Source: Phoma sp. XZ068
Taxonomy: Eukaryota > Ascomycota > Dothideomycetes > Pleosporales > Didymellaceae
Length of the DNA: 64,000 nucleotides
Assembly (NCBI GenBank): GCA_004835665.1
Contig: RBKR01000024.1
Coordinates: 930,001-994,000, forward strand
Direction: 5' to 3'
The translations under genes were made by a program, and so were the position numbers. The notes below the pieces were generated by a model that did no database searches, was not told where the DNA came from, and was given only the letters and a program-made list of their open reading frames with translations. Within the stretch, counting starts at the first letter, position 1; the number at the start of each line of letters is the position of its first letter. Of the stretch, positions 44,121-53,700 are shown in pieces.

Positions 44121-45975
44121 TAACGTGTTGGATAAGCGAGTGAGCGAGGCCAGCGAGTGAGCCACCCCACCAACTTTCTACACCCTGTCACCTTGAATCG
44201 ACTATGGCTCCACCAAGCCTACCCCAACACGCCTCTCATGAGGCTGATATACACCTTGCAATCTCAGCTCTTGATACAAATCAAATTCAGACTGAAAGGC
44301 GCGCTGCAGCGACGTTTGAAGTCTCTCGCGCTACCCTCCACCGCCGACGCGCTGGCAGACCTGCCCGACGCGATTGCCAGCCCAATTCAAGGAAGCTCAC
44401 CCAAGCAGAAGAGGAGGTGATAGTCCAGTATATACTCGACCTGGATCAACGTGGATTTGCGCCTACGTACGCAGCTGTACGTGATATGGCTGATAAGCTG
44501 CTGGCTGCGCGCGGCGCAGGCCAGGTTGGGCGGAAGTGGCCAGCCAACTTTGTCAGGCGTACAGACTCCCTCAAGACGCGATTCAATCGAGCGTACGATA
44601 GGCAGAGAGCTCTGTGTGAGGATCCTGTGTTGATCAGGAGCTGGTTTGAGCTCGTGGAGCAGACAAAGGCCAAGTACGGCATCTGTGATGAGGACGTCTA
44701 CAACTTTGACGAGGCTGGCTTTATGATGGGCAAGATCATGACTCAGCTCGTCGTGACAGGGTCAGAGAGGAGAGGCCGACCAAAGGCTGTCCAGCCTGGC
44801 AATCGCGAGTGGGTGACGGTGATCCAAGGAATCAATGCTGCTGGCTGGGCTATCCCGCCGTTTATTATCTTTGCTGGCAAGCACCACCTGTCTGCCTGGT
44901 ATGAGGAGGATATCCCACGCGACTGGGCCATCACAGTGAGCGACAACGGCTGGACAACCAACGAGATAGGAGTCGAGTGGCTGAAGCACTTCATTAAGCA
45001 TACAGAGGACAAGGTAGTTGGGGCGCGTCGGCTGCTTATCCTTGACGGCCATGAGAGCCACCACTCCCTTGAGTTTCAAGAGCTTTGCAAGGAGAACAAT
45101 ATCTATACGCTCTGCATGCCGCCTCACTCGTCGCATCTGCTGCGCCCTCTTGACGTTGGCTGCTTCTCGCCGTTGAAGCGCGCGTACAGCCGTGAGATCG
45201 AGGCTCTGATCCGCCACCACATCAACTACATCACGAAGCTCGAGTTTCTGCCAGCCTTTAAGGCAGCCTTCACGCGATCATTTACAGCAGCTAACATCTG
45301 CTCAGCCTTTCGAGGCGCAGGCCTTGTTCCTCTCCAGCCAGACGTTGTTCTATCAAAGCTGGATGTGCAGCTGCGTACGCCTTCACCTGTAGCTCTGGCA
45401 GAGACCCTCTGGGAGGCTTGTACGCCGAGCAACGTACGTGAGCTTGAGGCTCAATCAACGTTAATACGTAATCGCGTGCAACGGCACAAGAGCTCGTCGC
45501 CAGCCTCTATTATTGAGGCGATTGGCCAGCTCAAGAAAGGGGCAGAGGTAATAATGCTCTCAGCTGAGCTGATGCGCGATCGGATCACCAGCCTTGAGAG
45601 AGCCAATGAGGCAGCAATAAAGCGTAGGCAGCGCAAAAAGAAGCGGATACAGAGGCAGGGGACCTTAACAAAGGGGGAGGGAGAGGATATACTCGCCCAG
45701 AGGGAGGCTGACCAGCAGATAGAGCGTGAACGGCGTCAAGGTGGAGGGCGATCAGGCCTCAGCCGCCAGGCTCTGGCGCGCTGCAAGAGGTGCAGAGAGA
45801 CTGGGCACAACTCACGTACGTGCAAAAAAGATATTTTAGATACTGCTTAGTCTGCTATATCAATATATATATATATTATCTCTTAACGTGGTTGGGATGT
45901 ACGCTTGAACAGGTGCGTAAGCTTGGTGGGGTGGCTCACTCGCTTGCCTGGCTCACTCGCTTATCCAACACGTTA
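44121..45975 (+). mobile_element. pogo family A, copy 2, apparently complete
   Basis: The element spans 44123-45973 (1,851 bp) between TA duplications at 44121-44122 and 45974-45975. Inverted repeats of roughly 50 bp start ACGTGTTGGATAAGCGAGTG. They contain two copies of a gcgagtgagcc motif and end near ccaccccaccaa. With intact ends and an intact transposase, this is the best candidate for an autonomous element in the window. Confidence 0.92.
44204..45850 (+). CDS. pogo family A transposase, intact, copy 2
   Basis: 548 residues from the ATG at 44204 (MAPPSLPQHASHEADIHLAI). N-terminal helix-turn-helix with RAAATFEVSRATLHRRRAG, CENP-B/Tc5-type DNA-binding part, DDE_1 catalytic domain with YNFDEAGF, LLILDGHESH and LLRPLDVGCF (DD35D spacing), and a basic C-terminal helix (RRQRKKKRIQRQGTLTKGEG) followed by a CX2CX4HX4C knuckle (CKRCRETGHNSRTC). 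Unlike copy 1 it keeps the CDEDVYNFDE sequence before the first catalytic Asp. One oddity is Arg in place of the usual Gln in LRPLDV. No stop or frameshift. Confidence 0.92.
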   Translation: MAPPSLPQHASHEADIHLAISALDTNQIQTERRAAATFEVSRATLHRRRAGRPARRDCQPNSRKLTQAEEEVIVQYILDLDQRGFAPTYAAVRDMADKLLAARGAGQVGRKWPANFVRRTDSLKTRFNRAYDRQRALCEDPVLIRSWFELVEQTKAKYGICDEDVYNFDEAGFMMGKIMTQLVVTGSERRGRPKAVQPGNREWVTVIQGINAAGWAIPPFIIFAGKHHLSAWYEEDIPRDWAITVSDNGWTTNEIGVEWLKHFIKHTEDKVVGARRLLILDGHESHHSLEFQELCKENNIYTLCMPPHSSHLLRPLDVGCFSPLKRAYSREIEALIRHHINYITKLEFLPAFKAAFTRSFTAANICSAFRGAGLVPLQPDVVLSKLDVQLRTPSPVALAETLWEACTPSNVRELEAQSTLIRNRVQRHKSSSPASIIEAIGQLKKGAEVIMLSAELMRDRITSLERANEAAIKRRQRKKKRIQRQGTLTKGEGEDILAQREADQQIERERRQGGGRSGLSRQALARCKRCRETGHNSRTCKKDILDTA

Positions 45976-46091
45976 TGCATATATGCACACTGCACGACGA
46001 AGTGATGTATATCGGATTGTGACATCAGTCAGTCCTCCTGCAGTGCTTGCAGTATGAAGCACAAGCCGTTCACTTTTAGGTACTACTAAGC

Positions 46092-46765
46092 TTAGATGCG
46101 TATGCCCGCCTCTGAGCTCTGTGCCGCAGAAGCAAGAAGAGCGCCATATTCTTCATCAATATCTCCAGCGAGCCTCTGCAACACCACCCCCATGAAACTA
46201 CCCCAAAACCCCTCACCTCCTCCATCCCGCCCATACCTAATCACATTCCGCCAAAGTCTCTGTGCCCGGAAAATGCCACTCACACTCCTCGTCTCGCCAA
46301 GGCCTAAGGAACCAACCTCCGGTCCCAGGATATTCACCGTGTCCCTCTCTTCTGACGCGATGTACGCGAAGTAAACGTGCGTCTCGTGTCCAACGATGGC
46401 AAAGCAGGGTTCCACTAGGCCGCTTTTATCTACCAGTCCTACGTGTCGCGCAAGCTGCATCTTCTTCCGCAGGCTGGCTGCCATCCATATGCTGAGTTGG
46501 TATTCGGCTTCTGTGTGATCGCCGCTAGCGGGCTTAACCTCCACGCAGGAGAAGAGAGCGGTCGACGTCGGCAATGTGGCTTACGACAGAGTTGTCTGCG
46601 GCTCTTAGGCGGCTATATAGATCTTCGAAACCTGGGGATGGCATGTGGGAGAAAGAGAGTGTGAAGTCGGCTTTGCGATCGAGGAGGCGAAGTTTGCTAG
46701 AGGCGTCCGACACAGACGAGAGGAATTGGGTAGCGACAGCTTGTGACTGTCTGCTCGAAAATTAG
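46092..46765 (-). pseudogene. PD-(D/E)XK nuclease-like protein remnant
   Basis: On the minus strand one frame reads FLSSVSDASSKLRLLDRKAD ... FEDLYSRLRAADNSVVSHIADV. One base out of phase it continues TALFSCVEVKPASGDHTEAE, then YQLSIWMAASLRKKMQLAR, to a stop at 46092. The ExK in CVEVK and the AE-QL-W-A pattern fit a fungal PDDEXK-type family of unknown role, often found in transposon-rich regions. The frame change near 46560 suggests a single-base insertion. The 5' part is lost: only about 40 bases separate the last coding-like sequence from the family B element at 46806. Confidence 0.55.
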
Positions 46766-46805
46766 CATGAAGAGATAAAATAAAGGAGGAGAAAGTAAAA
46801 GAGTC

Positions 46806-48541
46806 ACGTGAATGGCAAGCCAGGCAAGCGAGCCGACCACCCCACCAAGATTGCGCGACTCTTTTACTTTCAGCTGCAATGTCTCAACAACACAACAGAG
46901 AAATACTCCCTTAGAGGATAGAGTTATCCTAGCTATTCAAGCAATAAAAGAAGACGCGTCCTTTAGTGAGCGACGCGCCGGAACGACATCACGACGCGAT
47001 TCTCAAGCCAACTCGTCAAGGTTTACGAAGTACGAAGAAAACACGCTTGTTCAATACATAAGAAAGCTAGATGCGCGAGGGTTTGCGCCTACGCTAGGTT
47101 ATGTGCGCGAAATGGCTAACCAATCGCTTGCTGTACGCGGTGGTGGCCAGGTTGGCGAGAAATGGGCCAGCAACCTCGTCCGTCGCAAGCCTGAGCCCAA
47201 AGCTCGACTGACTCGACAGCGCGATCGCCAGAGAGCCTTGTGCAGCGACCCAGCAATTATTAGGCCCTGGTTTGACCTTGTACGGAACGTCAAGGCGAAG
47301 TACGGCATCCTAGATGAAGATACGTACAACTTTGACGAGACTGGCTTCACTATGGGTGTCGCAGGAAGCGTGAAGGTTGTTACTGCTTCAGAGAGACGCA
47401 ATCGGCCTATAGGCGTTCAACCTGGCAATCGTGAGTGGGTTACGTTGATCGCAGGAGTCAACGCGAAGGGCTGGCTTATCCCGACCTTCATCTTTAAAGC
47501 CAAGAACCACGATAGCTCCTGGTATCATGACATACCAAAAGACTGGCGTATTGGGGTTAGCGACAACGGCTAGACAACAAATGAGCTTGGTTTAGCCTGG
47601 CTACAGCACTTTATCCAGCATACAGAGGCCCGTACGGTGGGTAGCCATCGGCTGCTTATTATTGACGGCCACGAGAGCCACAAGTCGCTTGCGTTCCAGG
47701 ATCTTTGCGAGAAAAGCAAGATTATTACCCTCTGTATGCCTCCACACTCGTCGCGCATCCTTCAGCCGCTTGATGTGGGGTGTTTTGCGCCATTGAAGCG
47801 GGCGTATGGGAAAGAGATCATAGGCTTGAAAGACGGTATTCCTAACCTCCTTTTAAGGAGGTATTTAGCGGCTCGTTTTCCCCAAGCAACTGGTATAGTC
47901 CCACACAACCCAGATGTTGTGTTGTCCAAGCTTGAAGTGAAGCCTCGCACGCCTATACCTCCTACACCAGCGGCTGCTGAATGGAACCCTAAAACACCAA
48001 GCAAACGCCCGTGAGAGGCTCAATCAACGCTTATTCGCGATCGGATTCGACAGCACAAGGGCTCTTCGCCTGCTTCTATCATTGAGATGCTTGATCAGCT
48101 GAAGAAAAGCGCCCAGATGATGGTGCATTCACAGGCGTTGCTAGCAGGTCAGGTCGCACGTCTTGAGAAGGCAAACAAGGCTGCATCTGAGCGCAAACAA
48201 CGCAAAAGGAAGCGGATACAGAAGGGCGGAGACCTATCAAAGGCGGGGCAGATGAATTAGTTGCTGAACAGGACGTCGAGGCACAACTGGAGGGGAAACG
48301 CGCGAGGGTAGGTCTCGAACAGGTGCAGGCAGAGGCGGCAAAAGGCACTGCAAAAGCTGTAGGGAGGTAGGACACAACTCGCGCACGTGCAAGAAAAATA
48401 CTGTAGATACTGAGCAGTAGTTTGATGTCTTGTACAATATAGTAGCTCGTTGTGGTGTTAGGTCATCTATATACAAAGGTGCGCAATCTTGGTGGGGTGG
48501 CCGGCTCGCTTGCCTGGCCGGTTCGCTTGCCGTTCACGTTA
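46806..48541 (+). mobile_element. pogo family B, copy 2, full-length ends but degraded inside
   Basis: The element spans 46806-48539. Inverted repeats begin ACGTGAA(T/C)GGCAAGC and share the core aggcaagcgagccg and ccaccccaccaagattgcgc. The right target is TA (48540-48541). The left one reads TC, a likely point change. It sits 37 bp from the Copia LTR. Confidence 0.85.
46879..48420 (+). pseudogene. pogo family B transposase, degraded copy 2
   Basis: The best start is MSQQHNREILP at 46879, which is out of frame with the following VILAIQAIKEDASFSERRAG. Then come YIRKLDARGFAPTLGYVREM, YNFDETGF, and a TAG where GWTTNEL is expected (TGG to TAG at about 47572). The same frame continues through LLIIDGHESHKSL and ILQPLDVGCFAPL. 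A deletion occurs after the latter (KEIIGLKDGIPNLL), a TGA at about 48012 follows, and the tail ends with a zinc-knuckle-like part (HCKSCREVGHNSRTC). At least three stops or frame changes make it inactive. Confidence 0.85.
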
Positions 48542-48577
48542 GAGTTGTCTAAGGTTAAAAACCGAAAATTAGGGTAA

Positions 48578-48783
48578 TGTTGGTAGGCCTTTGTACGATC
48601 GTACGGGGTGATAACAACAACGAGGTTCTTCTGGTGTCTTAGTATTGGTATATATTCTCTCTATGAACGTGGGTGCTACGAAGGTATACATGGGCTCGGT
48701 GCGAGTCGGACCGAAGTAGGATCGAGGCGGTACGTAAGGCAGCATCAAGCCGCCTCAGACGATGGGGTATGTGTATACCGACA
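48578..48783 (-). mobile_element. 3' LTR of the Copia element
   Basis: 206 bp with TGTCGG...CCAACA ends on the minus strand, following directly the pol reading frame. Same family as the solo LTR at 971-1423. The outer flank is GGTAA. Confidence 0.85.
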
Positions 48784-48810
48784 CTGGCAACCTTTTGTTA
48801 TCGTAGCACA

Positions 48811-51800
48811 CTATTCCGTAGGTCGCTGCACAGATCCCTCTACTCGGATTGATAGCATGTTGCTGTCGATAAATCGTTTAAGTGCGCGATTTGGCGTGGC
48901 TTTCGTGAGTGCGTCCGCAGGGTTATCTTCACCATTGATCCATCGGATCTCCGCGATCTCGCGGCGCTCGTACGACTGGCGGAGTGCCATGATGTCGATC
49001 ATTAGGCGCTTCTAATTCGTGGTACCAAGTTTGACGAGGCACTCATATAGTGAGTATGAGTCTGTACACACAACGAGTGGGATCGACAGCAGACCTAGGC
49101 GTTCTGTAATCATCTTGAGTGTTGTCAAGATAGCGATAGCGATGTCGACACCGCTGACCATGCCGTATGTCTCTGATGCTAGGACGCTTCTAGTGACGCG
49201 TTTGCATTTAGTTGAACTCCAATGGATCACGTTGCCACGTATGTCGAACGTGTTGTCTTGTCTACCAGACTCATTAACAAGGACAAGTAGGTACCCTAGC
49301 TGTGAGCTGAGGTCTTGGTTGTTTGCGAAAGAACCGTCCGTGAATACCATTAACTTGGCTGTAGCGAGGTCGAGAGGAATGTACCGCAATCCTCGTTGCA
49401 GGTTCTCGGCTTGCCAATGCAGCCGGTGGTTGAGTTTCCCATAGTCTGTGTCCGTAGGTTGCTGTATCTGCGCAGCTGCGGAAAGATCAAAAGATGCCTC
49501 AGGTTGGCAGATAGAAGCAATGTACGCGCCGCGCGCGCGCTGCTCCATGTACCTCTGTGCTCGGTCTGCTGCCTTTGGATTGATGATATCAATCTTAGCC
49601 CCTTGCCCCTTCTGCGTCAGTTGAATGACGTGTTTGCGCAACGTAAGGGTGCATCCATTGAACTCAAGTGGTACCTCTTCGGATAGTCTCTCCTTTGGCT
49701 TGGCTCGGAAGCTGGCTTTCTGGAGCGCGGCGTACTCTGCGCTAGAGAATGCAGGTGTTGCGATCGCGAGCGTATCGTCTGTTTGCAGACCCACTATACC
49801 AAACGTTTCTAGTTCCCCGTTCGTGATCAAGAGGCATGGATCATACGTAGATGTAGCCATGTCGAGCTCTTTGCAGTGGTGTCCTTGGTACGTAGCGAAC
49901 CAGTGAACTCCTGCCTCTGCGATTCCATACAGTGGCTTGATCACGCGAATGATCGTATCCTCGGGATACTTTGTTATGAGTTCCACAGGCAGGTGCGCCA
50001 ATATCGTGCGGAACAGCTCAGTTTGTGCTTGTGGGTACGCCTGTGTGATATCGCGTAGTTCCATAGACATACCCTCAGCGAGCAGTGCGGGCGCCAGGGC
50101 CAATATCAAGCGCTGACTAGCTCGTTGGATAGTTGGCGACTGCGTTAGGATTTCGTGTTTGCCCTCATCATTGTAGCCTTGAATGACGAGTCGTGATTTC
50201 TCGTACGGGACCATAGTCTTGCCTTTGACTTCGCGGACCATGCGCGACTTAAAGATGCGATGCCCGTCATGTACAGTCGGGTTAAACAGCTCAAAACTGA
50301 ACACTCCACGGCCGACAAGGTCGTCGATCTCTTTCTGGTCAGATGCTTCAAATGGAGCGCCTGGGGTGTTGATCACGCCGTCATTGCGTAGCTTGACGGC
50401 TAGGGCGTAATCGTCCTCCTCCTTCCTCGTTAGGTACTGCACCGTACGCTTGTTCTTCGATCCAGGCGGGCGGCCCCGCTTGCGTGGCTGGGTCGGCTGT
50501 GTAGCTGCTGGCGGCTGCTGTTTAGCAGTAGTCGGTCCCTCCCCTTCGTCTGCGGCTGGGATGACGTCTGTAGTCGTGTCTCGGTAGTAAGGTTTTACGA
50601 CTGTGGATCGGAACGTCGTTGGGCCGTTGACCATTTCTACAGTAACATCGTGGTCCTTCATGTCAGTAACCTTGTACGGCCCTTGCCATCCGTTCTTCTC
50701 ACGCCACACCATCACCTCACTCTGTAGAGGTAGTGAGAGCATCTCATCTGTAGTTGGCCCATTCCTGGTGTTGAGTGCGTTGTTCACTGCACGTTCTGCT
50801 GCGGCCCTACGCAGCGCCTTCATCGCTTTCTGAATTGCTTCAGCGCGACGTATTGTCGATGGCGATGGTGGCGAGTCCATGGATACCCTGGGGTATGCGC
50901 CGAAGACGAGCAGCGTGGGTACAAGTCCGTCTGGGCCAGCGGTGTCGTTGACGGCCTTGACTGCCATCTGTAGCACTGCGGCGTCGCTGGTGCTGGAGTC
51001 GAGCTCTGCCCTCATGATCTCGTACGCGCGTTTGAGAGGTGCGTGGTACCTTTCCACCTTGCCAATAGACCAATGGGCTTCTACCGGCACCTGCTTGCAG
51101 GTGATTCCCATGATCTTTGCCTCAGACTTGAACTCGACAGATGCGAAGTTGGTACCCGCGTCGTGGGTGATAATGTCTGGCGGCCCTTGATACGTATCGA
51201 TCCATAGCATTCGGAGCGTCTCCCAGGTATCTTTCGTGCTCATAGACGGTAGGAAACGCGCGCCGTTGAATGTAGTAGCTGAATCGATTACGTGAAGCAC
51301 TGGTTTCCCACTCAGATACATCACATCCACGAGGATCTCGAAGTTGAATTCTCGGTCATCCTTCAGCTTGAACTTGAACCGGCGTGGCGCTGGATCGTGC
51401 GCCTGGCATTGATGGCAGAACTTTTGGATCTCTTGAAGTAGTTGTTCATTCACATCGTCGTGTCCTGCCTGTTTGAGCAGTCGTGTTAGCCGCTCTACAG
51501 CTGGGTGCCCGAACCTTCGGTGTAGACGCCGAAGTTCAATTTCTGTGAAAAATACTCGTGCGTGCTCTGCCTTGCTGAGGTGGAACCACGGGTGTCCCCA
51601 CTTTCGAACTACTGGGAAGGTTGCTTTTCCCTGTACGAGCTGGTCTGTAGTATTGTTGAAGTACACCTGTAGCCGGTCCATGTCTTTCAGACAAAGGAGA
51701 AACGGGGTAGGTGCGTCCAGGACCTCGAACTTGATCTCCCCAATCTCCGTAGACACGTGCGCCGTTCCGATTGACGTGGTAATGCTGCCTTTGCCGAATT

Positions 51801-52458
51801 GAACTGATGCGTTCCCCGCAGTAGATATATCTAGAGTTACAGTCGGGTCTTCGGTTTGGAGCGCCTGAAACTGCTCCTTCCCAGCTGTCGATACATTTGA
51901 GGCACCAGTGTCGGGGAGAATGCCCTGATACGTAATTCGCGAATATCGGTCTTCGATGAGGAACTGCGTCGCTGGCGTAATCGTTTCCGTGTATCTGTAC
52001 GCGTCGTCTCCAGTTACATGGTGTAGGAAAGCCTGGTCTGTGAGGTACTTGACCGCTAATTGCTGCCCGTTCTCGTCCTCTTCTTGCTCTTCTAGGAAAA
52101 ATTGGTCGACTTCTTCTCCCTCGTACGCCGTTAGAAATACAGCGAACTCCATCTGCTCCCCTGTGAACTCGCAGTGTGCTACATACTGCGACTTAGAGCG
52201 TTTCCTTTCTTCGGGCGTATGGTTTGTAGACCAGCAGCCTGTCTTGCCGCAAATGTAGCATTTCTTGTCGCTCTGTGTGTTGGTTCGCATGTTGTCTCCA
52301 GAGCGCTGCTGAGATCCGCCACGTCCGCGGGTGTATCCGTCTCGTCCACGCGAGTTGTAATTCCCTCGCAGTCTTCCAGAGCTGTTATTGGTGTATCGAC
52401 GGTCCAAGTAGTACTGTTCATCTTGGTCCGCCTCAGTGAAGTTGACAGAGGCTGCCAT
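48811..52458 (-). pseudogene. Copia gag-pol polyprotein, single in-frame stop, 5' part missing
   Basis: From an ATG at 52458 the minus strand is open for 1,148 codons to a TAG at 49012, and the same frame then goes on 65 codons to 48811. Order: end of gag with zinc knuckle CYICGKTGCWSTNH, protease (ILPDTGASNVST), integrase zinc-binding part (HRRFGHPAVERL ... CHQCQ), integrase core with DVMYLSGKPVLHVIDSATTF and HDAGTNFASVEF, reverse transcriptase with TDDTLAIA in place of YVDD, and RNase H with FTDGSFANN and SVLASETYGM. The read-through part supplies RWINGEDNPADALTKA, the typical Copia end. Upstream of the knuckle the roughly 200 residues of gag and the 5' LTR are absent, so the element is 5'-truncated near 52500. 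Apart from the one stop the frame is clean, so inactivation may be recent. Confidence 0.9.
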
Positions 52459-52539
52459 GGCGAGTGAGTTTTCGATCGAAGATCGTAGATCTCCAAACAG
52501 GACTTCACACTCCAGGGACGGCCTGTAGAGTGCTATTGC

Positions 52540-53700
52540 AAACTCCTTGACTTGGCTTTATCAATTTCCCATAACATGACATCCGTTTGCGAGAAAGAGT
52601 AAGTATCGAATGCTGTCGTCTATCTGCTTGAAGCCGCGCGACAATCCATTGATTGATGTCTATCATAGATGCATACCAGCGAATCACGTTCCCAGATGCA
52701 TCTTTACAAGGCTGGGCTCGTACCAAGAACCAGCAGTACGTTCCGTCCGAGGCCATCCGAAAGCGCGCCTGGTGTGTCCAGTGCAATGGTTCATTCTGAC
52801 GTACACCAAACCAAGCGCTTTTCATTTCGATCGCATCTTCTGCATGGATAACCCTAAGCCATCCATCATCAAGGCTCTCTGATTGCTCCAGTCCTGAGAA
52901 CTCATACAACGATTTCGATAAGTTGATGGCCTGGGCCATCTGTATCTGTGACGACCAAAATGTAGGGAACAATAGAGGAAGTGATGCCAGAAGCAAATCG
53001 TACCAGCCCTTCCATATCTGCACTGGGGTCTGGTGATTCCGCTTCGACGCGCTGGAAAGCATTGCGACAGCAAGGATTCACCCGCCTATCGACGATTTCT
53101 CGATGAATTTGCTTTGCTTCTGGCGCCTCACACGAAGGGCAAGGGACTGATGGCTGAGACAACGACGTCCGACTCAGTGATCAGGAAAACTCTATCCTTG
53201 CTTGAAGGGTACCAGCGAACGGTCGCTCGTACGATTATCACACTCGACTCCTCCATGGACACGATCGTGTCGAGGGCGCAGTTTACCCGGGCGTTTCGAG
53301 TAACACGAACATTGCTTTCAAAAACAGGCTGGTGCTCGTCTTCATGGTCCCAAAAGTCGGCGGAATTGCTTTGGATATTGGGTGCCGGATTGGACCTCAA
53401 GTATTCGTTGCTGTTCTGCAGGATGCCACATATTGGCCTGCGAGCATCGAACGCCGCGCGTAAGACACTCTTCCAGGTATACAGATGAGGCAGAACGCCA
53501 GGCAATAACGCAAAACTTAGGTCTGCAATACTTTTGCCTAACAACAAGCCATCGTTGCCGGGAATCGCACTGTGATGCGGGAAAGTCAGCCGGACGGTTC
53601 CTTCGTTCACGGCAATAACAGTGCCAGAGGAATCGAGTACCAGTGTCGGCTTGATTTGATGTGCAAGAAGTAATGGTAGATCGAGCTCATCGCCAGCCAT
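52540..53700 (-). pseudogene. PAS-domain hybrid histidine kinase remnant, cut by the Copia element
   Basis: The likely start is the ATG at 53700 (MAGDELDLPLLLAHQIKPTL), a first PAS-like domain (VLDSSGTVIAVNEGTVRL). Frames change near 53140 and 53000. A second PAS domain follows with SLYEFSGLEQSESLDDGWLR, then DGTYCWFLVRAQPCKDASGN and VIRWYASMIDINQW. Another frame near 52600 gives FSQTDVMLWEIDKAKSRSL, the start of a further PAS. Then the Copia sequence begins near 52530. The histidine-kinase and receiver domains are absent, so the assignment to hybrid histidine kinases rests on the PAS arrangement seen in that fungal family. Confidence 0.65.
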
